A stretch of 64,000 nt of DNA from Parasediminibacterium sp051861445 (GTDB taxonomy: Bacteria > Bacteroidota > Bacteroidia > Chitinophagales > Chitinophagaceae): the NCBI GenBank assembly GCA_051861445.1, contig JBHYCS010000010.1, positions 90,936 to 154,935 on the forward strand, written 5' to 3'. Positions 17,601 through 25,891 of this stretch are shown here, one piece after another. Below the pieces are notes generated by a model. That model saw nothing but the letters and a program-made list of their open reading frames with translations, made no database searches and was not told where the DNA came from. How positions within the stretch are numbered: position 1 is the stretch's first letter; each line of letters opens with the position of its first letter. The translations under genes and the position numbers were made by a program.

Positions 17601-19426
17601 TTTACAATATCGCCTAAAATATTAAAACTTGGTTCAGGCTTACTCATGTCTATTTGTATAGAACTAATAAAATCTAAATTCGGGTCAACAATTTTTACTT
17701 CGCCATTATAATATTTTTTTATAAAGTTGCCATTGGTTGTAATGTTGCTGTAGGCATATCCATTAAACTCTAGCGTTTTAAAATAACCATCTAACTGTGT
17801 TTGCATGTTCGATATGCTAAAGCTGCTGCCATTAATTTTACCTGTAAAATCTATCATACCTACTTGTGTGTTGTTGATAAATTTTCCTAGATTAAAATGA
17901 TTGGTTTTTAAGCTTCCTGCATACGTAGGTTCTCCTTTGTTTGGAAATTTCATGGCAATATTTGCTTCAACAGCTCCAATGTTGCTACTAATTGTTCCTA
18001 TTGTTTTAAAGTTGTTGATAGTGCCATCAAAATTGCCTCTAAACAAAATGGTTCCTAAGGCTTTTAAGTTGGGTTCTTTTATTTTCTTAAGTGCAGGAAT
18101 TACAACTGCTAAGTCTTTTTGATTTGTTTGAATGGTTCCGTTTGAAAAAAGAATGGTTGTTTTATCGATGTATGGCAAACCTTTCATAGCCAAATCGCCT
18201 GAAATATAGGTGGTTCCTGCAGAGCGTAGAAACAAATCTTTTACATTAAAATCGGCTACAGTACCTAAAAATTTGCCTGATATAGCCACTTCTTTTTTCC
18301 AATCTTTTAAGTCAGGAGCAAAGTAAGCAATATCGTCGCTGTTTACTTTTGAGTCTTTAAACTTTGCATCCATTACCACATTGGTTTCATAATTGGCAAA
18401 GTCTTTTTCAAAGTGTTTAAAACGCATTGCGTAATAATTACTCAACCTAGTTTTATTGGTTTGTAAAGTAAGTTTCGCTAATTCAATAATTTCTGGTGTA
18501 ATTTTTAGTTGTGTTTTTAGTCGTTTTAATTCAAAACCGCATCTTTCTTTGGTAGAAATATCCATCAATGCCTTTAGCGTATCTTTTTTAAATACAACAT
18601 TTGAAAAACTACCCGTTAACTTGCTTAGTTGTAAGTTTTTATCGTCGAAATAAGGCGTATATTTTCTACCAACTACACCTGTTGCAAAAAATCCATTGTT
18701 GATGGTTAAAGAAGCAAGTTGTAAATCTATTCCTGGGTTAAAATGTAAACCAGTGTCTACCGTTACTATTTTTTCTATTTTTTTTCGAATGCTATCAGGT
18801 CTAAAACCAGTATAGTTTTCAATTGTTACAATCGGTTTTTCTAGCAGAATGCTGTTGATGTTAAAACTACTTTTATTAAAATCTATTTTTTCAGCATCCA
18901 TTAATAAACCACCAATATGGGCTTTAATGTTTTCGCCTCTCCATTCATCTTGTTGTACAAAATGTACATTCTTCAGGTCTACCTTTTTTAAGTCTAATAC
19001 TATGTTGTTTTCTTTTTTCTTTGTAGATTTTGGACTAGAAAAATAGTTGACTAAAAATGCATAATTCCAAGTGCTATCTTTTCTTTTTAGGTGAATGGTG
19101 GCGTCTTCTAAGCCAATATATTTTAAATCAATTTTATCTTTTAAGAAAAACCAATCTGTAATTCTTACACGTAATGCACCTGCATATAAAAGCGTATCTT
19201 TTTGTAAATCTCTTACAAGCGTTCCTTCTAAATTTAATTTGTTAAAAAATCCAATGCTTACATTTTGTATACGTACTTCAGTACCTAAATCTTTCGAAAG
19301 TTTTTTACTTGCTATTCCAACCAACCAATTCTGTACAAAACCAGTTTGTAAAGCCATTACCACTACAAGTAGTAATGCAAGAATGAATAATATGGTACGA
19401 CTGAATATTTTTAGAAATCTCTTCAA
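14633..19426 (-). CDS. tamB: TamB-like translocation and assembly module protein
   Basis: A 1597-residue protein with one N-terminal membrane anchor (about residues 8-30) and a very long beta-rich periplasmic region, ending in the conserved DUF490/TamB C-terminus (FDLNFPDNSPIKTDN, the SQATSLIVFGSFAPYG stretch, and a final region that includes GRRNRQGVSLSYKRDFD). TamB-like AsmA-superfamily proteins span the periplasm and are implicated in outer-membrane protein assembly and phospholipid transport. The size fits Bacteroidota homologues. Its stop lies five bases from the polX stop (convergent), with no hairpin visible between. No tamA/BamA-like partner is adjacent. Confidence 0.9.
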   Translation of the reverse strand: MKRFLKIFSRTILFILALLLVVVMALQTGFVQNWLVGIASKKLSKDLGTEVRIQNVSIGFFNKLNLEGTLVRDLQKDTLLYAGALRVRITDWFFLKDKIDLKYIGLEDATIHLKRKDSTWNYAFLVNYFSSPKSTKKKENNIVLDLKKVDLKNVHFVQQDEWRGENIKAHIGGLLMDAEKIDFNKSSFNINSILLEKPIVTIENYTGFRPDSIRKKIEKIVTVDTGLHFNPGIDLQLASLTINNGFFATGVVGRKYTPYFDDKNLQLSKLTGSFSNVVFKKDTLKALMDISTKERCGFELKRLKTQLKITPEIIELAKLTLQTNKTRLSNYYAMRFKHFEKDFANYETNVVMDAKFKDSKVNSDDIAYFAPDLKDWKKEVAISGKFLGTVADFNVKDLFLRSAGTTYISGDLAMKGLPYIDKTTILFSNGTIQTNQKDLAVVIPALKKIKEPNLKALGTILFRGNFDGTINNFKTIGTISSNIGAVEANIAMKFPNKGEPTYAGSLKTNHFNLGKFINNTQVGMIDFTGKINGSSFSISNMQTQLDGYFKTLEFNGYAYSNITTNGNFIKKYYNGEVKIVDPNLDFISSIQIDMSKPEPSFNILGDIVKSNFKNLNLTKEKVELTGLIDVNFTGSNIDEFIGTAKVLNANLLHENDKLSFDSLILNASYQDSLKVLTLTSNEFALTVSGKSFKLLDLPNAFQTYLNRYYPTYIAAPIAIPVKQDFKISLFTKDFDKYIRLIDNRLRGLDYASIIGSANTGENKFELRANIPTLSFEKYKLSDAIIIGDGSYDSLKIAGEISNIFIGDSLNFPFTTFNITSSNDYSNVSIQTKAENTLNEANLNAEVHTLEDGVRVNFKPSSFVLNEKNWNLEKEGELVIRKHFVSAENVKFTQGFQEIKVETEIENDGGNSNNLIVKLKNVVLGDLTSLISKKNLFEGLATGEIRLNDFYGKFKATANLKAEQFRVDSDSIGLVNLKADYDSKTGDVTFDAKSPNDGYKFNVQGYYKSKDSTNQPLYVNTELSDSKINIVQRFVGDLFTDISGKATGNLIIKGNPSSPDLEGKIKLKNAGLKVNFTQVYYTIDSAEIIFEKDGIDFGSFVIQDKYKNKGNVRGKLYEKQFTNMAFDFDVNTNKLLLIDTKAKDNKQFYGRAIGKASLSLKGPESAAKMKIIGEANDSSHIFIPNSLSKESGEADFIVFKKYGEEMQKESRKDGFDLTVDLDVTANNKVQIDVILDDLTGDVIQAVGNGRLQIVAGTTVPLTMKGRYNIDRGNYNFNFQSFIRKPFVLLPNVGNYIEWNGDPYKADIRIDAQYTAERVSVSDLLSGQQVSVSSATKSYRGQVFVIAQLREKLTKPEINFDLNFPDNSPIKTDNVFSDFINRIEKDQNEMLSQATSLIVFGSFAPYGQGLLSGSNSTNLNNLGVNTISQLLTKQVNKAVSNLLYKLTGDKSLRFDLGTSVYSSSSIVDQSSGITANSNRLDRTNVTFKVGKSFLNDNIIVTFGADLDFNVSNSSTIANGNFQWLPDLNIEIKLSQTGRLRAIVFSKNSLDISGSTLGRRNRQGVSLSYKRDFDTFSELFATKPKDTILVPAPANKPSGK

Positions 19427-19626
19427 AGTAGATTACATTATATTGGTAAAAATAAAGCTTACTGATAGATGAATGTATATTTTACCATCATTTTTAACCA
19501 TTTGTTTCTAGCTTTTTACCGAAACAGTTATAAAAAACGTAATTATACAATAAGGTTTATAAAGCATTCAATTACAAATATTCCTTAAGTTGCATCAACT
19601 ATAAATATTGTACCAAACTTACTTGT

Positions 19627-20661
19627 ATGAAAAAAAATGGGATAACACTCTTGTTAGTGCTTTTTGTTGTATTTGTAAATGCACAACAAAAAAAATCAAA
19701 ATATGCCTTGGTAATTCATGGTGGAGCAGGCACTATTTTAAAGTCTAGCATGACACCTGAAAAAGAAAAAGCCTATACAGAAGCTTTAACATTGGCCTTA
19801 AAAACAGGAAATGAAATATTGGCAAAAGGTGGAACTGCTTTAGATGCTGTAGAGGCAAGCGTAAAAGTGTTAGAAGACAATCCATTATTTAATGCAGGAA
19901 AAGGAGCGGTTTTTACCAATGAAAGAAAAAACGAATTAGATGCTGCTATTATGAATGGTGCAAATTCACAAGCAGGTGCTGTTGCTGGTGTTACAACCGT
20001 TAAAAACCCAATTACAGCTGCAAGAGCAGTAATGGAAAAAAGTGAACATGTATTAATGATGGGTGCAGGAGCTGATAAGTTTGCCAAGCAACAAGGTTGT
20101 GTTATTGTAGACCCATCATATTTTTATACCGAAGCTCGTTGGAAAGGTTTGCAAAAAGCAAAAGCAGAAGATAGTACTAAATCTCAATTAGATCATACAG
20201 CTCCTAAAACGCAACTCTTAAAACAAACTGCCAATAAAGATTATAAATACGGAACAGTTGGTGCTGTTGCTTTAGACATGTATGGAAATTTAGCTGCTGC
20301 TACAAGTACAGGAGGAATGACCAACAAAAAGTTTGGACGTGTAGGCGATGCTCCTATTATTGGTGCAGGAACGTATGCCGATAATGCTACTTGTGCTATT
20401 AGTTGCACAGGATGGGGTGAATATTTTATTCGATTATCAATGGCAAAAACAATTGCCGATAAAATGGAATTTAGCAAAATGAGTTTAACAAATGCTGCTA
20501 ATGAAATGGTGATGAAAAAATTACCTGCTTTAGGTGGTGATGGAGGATTAATTGCGATTGATAAATTGGGAAATATTGCTATGCCTTTTTGTACAGAAGG
20601 AATGTACAGAGGCTATATAAAAAGTAATGGCGACATGAAAGTGGCTATTTATAAAAATTAA
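19627..20661 (+). CDS. Isoaspartyl peptidase/L-asparaginase (Ntn hydrolase), exported
   Basis: A 344-residue type 2 asparaginase with a signal peptide (residues 1-19, cleavage after VNA). It should self-cleave before the nucleophile T210 in YGTVGAVALD to give alpha and beta chains; the substrate region STGGMTNKKFGRVGDAPIIGAGTYAD follows, and the N-terminal IHGGAGT and GxGAVFTNERKNELDAAIM blocks are present. It hydrolyses isoaspartyl dipeptides and L-asparagine, probably in the periplasm. It is a single gene, divergent from tamB with a 200-base gap. Confidence 0.93.
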   Translation: MKKNGITLLLVLFVVFVNAQQKKSKYALVIHGGAGTILKSSMTPEKEKAYTEALTLALKTGNEILAKGGTALDAVEASVKVLEDNPLFNAGKGAVFTNERKNELDAAIMNGANSQAGAVAGVTTVKNPITAARAVMEKSEHVLMMGAGADKFAKQQGCVIVDPSYFYTEARWKGLQKAKAEDSTKSQLDHTAPKTQLLKQTANKDYKYGTVGAVALDMYGNLAAATSTGGMTNKKFGRVGDAPIIGAGTYADNATCAISCTGWGEYFIRLSMAKTIADKMEFSKMSLTNAANEMVMKKLPALGGDGGLIAIDKLGNIAMPFCTEGMYRGYIKSNGDMKVAIYKN

Positions 20662-20766
20662 CCCACCATTTTTAATGCTTTCATAAGCGATAGATTGTTA
20701 AAATTTTCTTGCAATCGTAAAAATCGTTCTCTAAAATTGGGTATCTGCTTTATTTTGTAAAATTAG

Positions 20767-20798
20767 TTGCATAGCTAACTATTTTTTATTTAGTTTTG
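20767..20798 (+). promoter_or_regulatory. Promoter of the FadN-like gene
   Basis: TTG at 20767-20769, 21-base spacer, TAGTTTTG at 20791-20798 (perfect TAnnTTTG), 25 bases before the ATG at 20824. Confidence 0.65.
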
Positions 20799-20823
20799 AT
20801 TCACTAAATAACGATTGTCATTT

Positions 20824-23199
20824 ATGAAACGTACCATTCAAAAAGTAGCAGTTTTAGGAAGTGGAGTAATGGGAAGCCGTATTGCTTACCATTTTGCAGG
20901 TATTGGTGTGCAAGTTTTATTGTTAGATATTGTACCAAAAGATACACCAATTGATGCTAAGCCTGCCATCAAAAACAAAATTGTTAACGATGCTTTGGCT
21001 GCTGCAATTAAGAGTAATCCTAGTCCCGTTTTTACAAAAGACGTTGTAAAAAGAATAACTACAGGCAACTTCGACGACAATATGAAAGATATTGCTACTG
21101 TAGATTGGATTGTAGAAGTGGTAGTAGAACGATTAGATATAAAACACCAAGTTTATGAAAAGGTAGAACAGTTTCGTAAGCCAGGAACTTTGGTTACTTC
21201 TAATACATCAGGAATTCCAATTCATTTATTAAGTGAGGGTAGAAGTGAAGATTTTAAACAACATTTTTGTGGTGCTCACTTTTTTAATCCACCAAGATAT
21301 TTACGTTTATTAGAAATTATTCCAACACCACATACAAAGCTAGAAATTGTAGATTTTTTAATGCATTATGGCGATGTTTTATTGGGTAAAACCACCGTTC
21401 TCTGTAAAGACACACCTGCATTTATTGCCAATAGAATTGGTGTGTTTAGCATCATGAGCATTTTTCATGTCATGCAGCAATTACAATTAAGCATTGATGA
21501 AATTGAGGCTTTAACAGGGCCAATTATTGGTAGGCCAAAATCTGCAACTTTCCGTACAGCCGATGTTGTAGGAATTGATACGTTGGTAAAAGTAGCCAAT
21601 GGTGTTGCCGAAAATTGCCCAACCGATGAAGCTAAAAATATTTTCGAAATTCCTACATGGTTACAAACAATAGTTCAAAATAATTGGTTGGGCGATAAAA
21701 CAGGACAAGGATTTTTTAAGAAAAATAAATCAGCAGGTTCAAAAGAAATTTTAACCCTTAACCTGCAAACAATGGAATATGCACCACGTATAAAACCAAA
21801 GTTTGCTACACTTGAAACTGCAAAACCAATCGAAGATTTAAAGAGCAGATTAAAAGCATTGTTTGCAGGAACAGATAAAGCTGGTGAGTTTTATAAGCGT
21901 TTTCATTTTTCATTGTTTTCTTATATTTCTCATCGTATTCCAGAAATTAGCGATGAAGTTTATAGAATTGATGATGCTATGATGGCAGGCTTTGGTTGGG
22001 AAATTGGAGCTTTTGAATCTTGGGATACTGTAGGTGTTGAAAAAACTGTTGCTGCTATGAAACAAGCCGGTTATGCAGTTGCACCTTGGGTTGAAGAAAT
22101 GTTAGCAAATGGTATTTCTAGTTTTTATACCATTCAATCTGGAAAACGTTTTTATTACGATGTTGCTACCAAAAAATACCAACCCATTCCTGGTGGAGAT
22201 GCCTTTTTAGTGTTAAGTAACCATGCTGATAAAACGGTATGGAAAAATAGTGCTTGTAAATTGTACGATATAGGAAACGATGTAGTGGGTTTAGAATGGA
22301 GTACCAAAATGAATAGTATTGGTGGCGAAGTTTTAGAAGGTATTCAACAGGCAATTAGCATTGCTGAAAAAAATTATAAAGGATTGGTAATTGCCAATAG
22401 TGGAGCCAATTTTAGTGCAGGTGCAAATGTGGGAATGATTTTTATGTATGCCATTGAGCAAGAATACGATGAGTTAGATTTTGCCATCAGGCAATTTCAA
22501 AATACGATGATGCGTGTTCGCTATTCAAGTGTTCCTGTGGTTACTGCTCCTCATGGATTAACATTAGGTGGTGGTTGCGAATTAAATTTACATGCAGATA
22601 AGGTTTGTGCAGCTGCTGAAACCTATATTGGTTTGGTAGAATTAGGGGTAGGATTAATACCTGGTGGTGGTGGCACTAAAGAATTTGTTTTAAGAGCTTC
22701 AGCAGAATTACATGATGATGAGCCTGAAACCAATACATTAAAAAAACGATTCTTTGATATTGCAACCGCTAAAGTGGCAACGTCTGCTCATGAAGCAATG
22801 GAAATGGGTATTTTAAGAAAAGGTCAAGATACAATTGTTACCAATATTGGAAGAAGAATTGCGGTAGCAAAAGAAAGTGTATTGTCATTACACCAAGCTG
22901 GTTATGTTACACCAATTCAGAAAAAAGATATTAAAGTATTGGGACGATTGGGTTTAGGAGCTATGCTTGCTGGAATTAATGGAATGTGGCGTGGAGGTTA
23001 TGCAACAGATCATGATGTTTTGGTGGCTAGAAAGTTAGCTTATGTAATGTGTGGTGGCGATTTAAGTGAACCAACTTTGGTATCAGAACAGTATTTGTTA
23101 GATTTAGAAAGAGAAGCATTTTTATCTTTATGTGGTGAACGTAAAACCTTAGAACGCATTCAAAGTGTTTTAACAAGTGGTAAGCCACTTCGTAATTAA
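20824..23199 (+). CDS. 3-hydroxyacyl-CoA dehydrogenase/enoyl-CoA hydratase (FadN-like)
   Basis: A 791-residue bifunctional beta-oxidation enzyme. Domain order is dehydrogenase first: the NAD-binding motif VAVLGSGVMGSRIAYHFAG at the extreme N-terminus, then HFFNPPRYLRLLEIIP and the second dehydrogenase helical domain (to about residue 310), and finally a crotonase domain (about 470-700) with SGANFSAGANVGMIF and HGLTLGGGCEL. This order matches FadN of Bacillus rather than E. coli FadB. I use the ATG at 20824; an upstream TTG at 20815 is less likely. No partner thiolase (fadA) follows within the window, which is unusual. Confidence 0.92.
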   Translation: MKRTIQKVAVLGSGVMGSRIAYHFAGIGVQVLLLDIVPKDTPIDAKPAIKNKIVNDALAAAIKSNPSPVFTKDVVKRITTGNFDDNMKDIATVDWIVEVVVERLDIKHQVYEKVEQFRKPGTLVTSNTSGIPIHLLSEGRSEDFKQHFCGAHFFNPPRYLRLLEIIPTPHTKLEIVDFLMHYGDVLLGKTTVLCKDTPAFIANRIGVFSIMSIFHVMQQLQLSIDEIEALTGPIIGRPKSATFRTADVVGIDTLVKVANGVAENCPTDEAKNIFEIPTWLQTIVQNNWLGDKTGQGFFKKNKSAGSKEILTLNLQTMEYAPRIKPKFATLETAKPIEDLKSRLKALFAGTDKAGEFYKRFHFSLFSYISHRIPEISDEVYRIDDAMMAGFGWEIGAFESWDTVGVEKTVAAMKQAGYAVAPWVEEMLANGISSFYTIQSGKRFYYDVATKKYQPIPGGDAFLVLSNHADKTVWKNSACKLYDIGNDVVGLEWSTKMNSIGGEVLEGIQQAISIAEKNYKGLVIANSGANFSAGANVGMIFMYAIEQEYDELDFAIRQFQNTMMRVRYSSVPVVTAPHGLTLGGGCELNLHADKVCAAAETYIGLVELGVGLIPGGGGTKEFVLRASAELHDDEPETNTLKKRFFDIATAKVATSAHEAMEMGILRKGQDTIVTNIGRRIAVAKESVLSLHQAGYVTPIQKKDIKVLGRLGLGAMLAGINGMWRGGYATDHDVLVARKLAYVMCGGDLSEPTLVSEQYLLDLEREAFLSLCGERKTLERIQSVLTSGKPLRN

Positions 23200-23222
23200 A
23201 ATATTTTTCTCGTATTGAATTT

Positions 23223-23257
23223 AACTGCCAAGCAAGTTTTTTTGTTTGGCAGTTTTT
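23223..23257. terminator. Intrinsic terminator between the FadN-like gene and mqnB
   Basis: Stem AACTGCCAA/TTGGCAGTT (23223-23231 with 23246-23254), T-rich loop and T tract; sits between convergent genes. Confidence 0.8.
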
Positions 23258-23314
23258 GTTTTACTCAGGAACGAAGAGTCTCATTTTAACAAATCTTGCA
23301 GCTGCTTTTAAATT

Positions 23315-23959
23315 TTATAACTGCTGAGTTATTTGTATCAACGCCTGTTTACTAGCTTCAATTGCTTTTTTAATTTCCCACTTGCTTTTGTCTCTTTCTC
23401 CTACATAATTACTAACACCCCTTATTTGTAAATAGGGTATTTGCAATGAATTGCAAACATAATGTAAAGCTGCACCTTCCATACTTTCAAGTGTTGGCGA
23501 ATATGCTTGTTGAATTGCCGTAATTCTATGTTGTTGAGTGGTTATTTCGTTTACCGTAATTGCTGAGGCTAATTGAATATTTTGTAGGTTAAATACATGA
23601 ATATTCTTATTATCAATTCCTTTATTTGTAAATGGCAATTCATTTGTATCTATAAAACCTACATCAAACATATCTTTCCAAATTCCATTTTCTTCCACTC
23701 CTAAATCGCCAATAAATTCTCTATCTACAGCTATTACTTCTCCTAGTGGTATTTTTGTATTAAAGCAACCTGCAATTCCTATTTGAAAAACCATATCTGC
23801 AGGGTTTTGTAACAACCATTTTGTTAAACGAAAAGTGGTACTTAATAGTCCAACTCCTGTGGTCAAGTATTGTAGTTGATGGTTGCTTTTGTGTAAGATG
23901 AATGAATCTAAGTTGGCAAACTCAAACTCCGTTGCTGCAATAATCAATATATTTTTCAT
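23315..23959 (-). CDS. mqnB: Futalosine hydrolase
   Basis: A 214-residue member of the purine nucleoside phosphorylase/MTAN superfamily. The FQIGIAGCFN motif, the late ESMEGAALHYVCN active-site stretch and IRGVSNYVGERDKSKW fit MqnB, which removes hypoxanthine from futalosine in the alternative menaquinone pathway used by many Bacteroidota. I start at the ATG at 23959 (MKNILIIAATEFE); the longer frame adds 13 residues not typical of the family. It is a single gene, divergent from efp. MTA/SAH nucleosidase is the main alternative, but the SNYVGERDKS ending favours futalosine. Confidence 0.85.
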   Translation of the reverse strand: MKNILIIAATEFEFANLDSFILHKSNHQLQYLTTGVGLLSTTFRLTKWLLQNPADMVFQIGIAGCFNTKIPLGEVIAVDREFIGDLGVEENGIWKDMFDVGFIDTNELPFTNKGIDNKNIHVFNLQNIQLASAITVNEITTQQHRITAIQQAYSPTLESMEGAALHYVCNSLQIPYLQIRGVSNYVGERDKSKWEIKKAIEASKQALIQITQQL

Positions 23960-24016
23960 TCGTTTAAAAGCTTTGTAAATGTAAAAAGTAGCCATCAATA
24001 GCTATCTTCTTGTTGT

Positions 24017-24050
24017 TTTGTTATTATTTACCAATCAATCCCTACTTTTG
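24017..24050 (+). promoter_or_regulatory. Promoter of efp
   Basis: TTTG at 24017-24020, 22-base spacer, TACTTTTG at 24043-24050 (perfect TAnnTTTG), 32 bases before the ATG. Confidence 0.65.
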
Positions 24051-24082
24051 CCCCCTCAAATTAACTAAACAAATAACGGATT

Positions 24083-24649
24083 ATGGCAACAACTTCGGAT
24101 ATTTCTCGTGGTATGATTTTAAAATTAGATGGCAGCTTATATAGTGTTGTAGAATTTGGTGAAAACAAAACAGCTAGGGCGGCTGCAAAAGTTTGGGCTA
24201 AATTAAAAGGTGTAGACAATAGCCGTAGCATTGAAAAAACATGGAATAGTGGTGAAACTGTTTACCCTATTCGTGTAGAAAAGAAAACGTTTCAATATTT
24301 ATACAAAGATGAAAGTGGATACAATTTGATGAATAATGAAACATTTGAACAAATTGTTTTGGCAGAAGAAATGATTGATGCTCCACAATATTTAAAAGAT
24401 GGAAGTGAAGTTTTTGTATTTATTAATACAGAAACAGAATTGCCAATTGGTGCTGAATTACCTGAAAAAATTGTGGTTTTAATTACTTATTGTGAGCCAG
24501 GTTTAAAAGGTGATACTGCTACAAGAGCTACAAAAAGTGCCACTATTGAAACAGGAGCAACGGTTAACGTTCCTCTTTTTGTAAATGAAGGTGAATTAAT
24601 TCGTATCAATACCAAAACAGGTGAATACGTAGAACGTGTAAAAGAATAA
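24083..24649 (+). CDS. efp: Translation elongation factor P
   Basis: A 188-residue protein with the three-domain EF-P pattern: N-terminal KOW-like domain (ISRGMILKLDGSLYSVVEF), middle OB domain and the C-terminal block ITYCEPGLKGDTATRATKSATIETGATVNVPLF. It relieves ribosome stalling at polyproline. The loop tip, normally KPGKGxA with a modifiable Lys34, reads NKTARAAA, which puts Arg32 at the modification position. The Ala/Lys/Pro protein at 12.4 kb and the AccB linker are Pro-containing, but no consecutive-Pro run is obvious in the former. It has its own promoter and terminator. Confidence 0.95.
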   Translation: MATTSDISRGMILKLDGSLYSVVEFGENKTARAAAKVWAKLKGVDNSRSIEKTWNSGETVYPIRVEKKTFQYLYKDESGYNLMNNETFEQIVLAEEMIDAPQYLKDGSEVFVFINTETELPIGAELPEKIVVLITYCEPGLKGDTATRATKSATIETGATVNVPLFVNEGELIRINTKTGEYVERVKE

Positions 24650-24669
24650 TTGTATACAAGCTGAAATTT

Positions 24670-24706
24670 AAAGAAGGGATAACGAATGTTGTTCCTTCTT
24701 TGTTTT
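24670..24706 (+). terminator. Probable terminator of efp
   Basis: Stem AAAGAAGG/CCTTCTTT (24670-24677 with 24694-24701), followed by TGTTTTAT; it starts 20 bases after the efp stop codon. Confidence 0.65.
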
Positions 24707-24888
24707 ATATCCAAAATGGTTGAAAAAAACTCGTTTTGGGCTGTTTTTTACCGAAAATGGGCTAATTTATCAACATTTCTTGCATTTTCCGTTAAATAAT
24801 GGCTATTTTGCCGCCTCTAAATAAATCAGAAAAATTGACTGTACTCAATTTAAAATAAATCGATTACTTACCCCAAAAAATCTCCTCT

Positions 24889-25374
24889 ATGGATTTAAAA
24901 CAAATTCACGAACTCATTAAAATTATTAATAAAAGTAATATTGGTGAGATAAGTATTGAAGATAAAGATGGTAAAGTTACCATTAAGCAAAAAGAAGAAC
25001 AAGTAGTAACTGTTGCCGCTCCTCAAGTGCCACAACAAGTTTATAATGTAGCTCCACCAGCACCTGTTGCAGCTTCTGCTCCTTCTACAACTACACCAGC
25101 AGCACCTGTAGCGGCGGCTCCTAAAGCAGATAATTTAATTACAGTTAAAAGTCCAATGATTGGTACTTTTTATCGTAAGCCATCTCCTGACAAACCCAAC
25201 TTTGCAGAAATTGGTACAGAAATAGAGCCAGGAAAAGTGCTTTGTATTATTGAAGCCATGAAACTATTCAATGAAATTGAATCAGAAGTAAGCGGTACAA
25301 TTGTAAAGATATTGGTAGATGATAATAGCCCTGTAGAGTACGATCAGCCATTGTTTTTAGTAGAACCAAAATGA
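24889..25374 (+). CDS. accB: Biotin carboxyl carrier protein of acetyl-CoA carboxylase
   Basis: A 161-residue protein: an N-terminal helical and short beta region (residues 1-40), a Pro/Ala-rich flexible linker (about 45-85), and a C-terminal biotinyl domain with EAMKLFNEIE, where K125 is the biotinylation site. It carries CO2 between AccC and the carboxyltransferase for malonyl-CoA synthesis. It leads an operon with accC, but an unrelated four-helix-bundle ORF sits between the two. Confidence 0.96.
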   Translation: MDLKQIHELIKIINKSNIGEISIEDKDGKVTIKQKEEQVVTVAAPQVPQQVYNVAPPAPVAASAPSTTTPAAPVAAAPKADNLITVKSPMIGTFYRKPSPDKPNFAEIGTEIEPGKVLCIIEAMKLFNEIESEVSGTIVKILVDDNSPVEYDQPLFLVEPK

Positions 25375-25437
25375 TGTGATGATAGGATAATTTGATAATG
25401 GTTCTCTAAAAGTGTTTTACTACTTAAGTATTGCTAT

Positions 25438-25845
25438 ATGAAGAATGAATTAATCGATAATAATCCAATCTTGAAATTATCTTTTGATTTCTCTTTAATG
25501 GTTATTGAATATACAGAAGTATTAGAGCAAAGCAAAAAGTTTGTAATTAGTAATCAATTATTAAAATCAGGAACTTCAATTGGTGCAAATGCCATGGAAG
25601 CTCAAAATGCTGAAAGCAAAGCCGATTTTATTCATAAAATGAAAATCGCAGCAAAAGAAGCAGATGAGACACAGTATTGGTTAATGTTATGCCAACATGC
25701 AAAAAACTATCCTGATTGTAATAAAATTTTAAACAAACTTCAAGAGTTACAAAAGGTATTAAATAAAATTTTAGCTACAGCTAAAAATAAAAATACCCTC
25801 AGTATTCTCTACAGTTTTTTCATTTTCAAACAAGCTATATGCTGA
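25438..25845 (+). CDS. Four-helix-bundle protein (S23/IVS-encoded family)
   Basis: A 135-residue all-helical protein of the family first found in intervening sequences of 23S rRNA genes. Typical blocks are the FSLMVIEY helix, then QLLKSGTSIGANAMEAQNAESKADFIHKMKIAAKEADETQYWL, which is the conserved core of the family. Members form pentameric bundles; the cellular role is unknown. The last 20 residues (from about NKNTLSILYSFF) are hydrophobic and do not look like the usual end, so the C-terminus may be an accidental extension. It lies between accB and accC in the same orientation, with about 60 and 46 bases of AT-rich flanks. Confidence 0.88.
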   Translation: MKNELIDNNPILKLSFDFSLMVIEYTEVLEQSKKFVISNQLLKSGTSIGANAMEAQNAESKADFIHKMKIAAKEADETQYWLMLCQHAKNYPDCNKILNKLQELQKVLNKILATAKNKNTLSILYSFFIFKQAIC

Positions 25846-25891
25846 TTCGTATAAGCTTATCAGCACATTAGCATATTAGCATATTGATACT

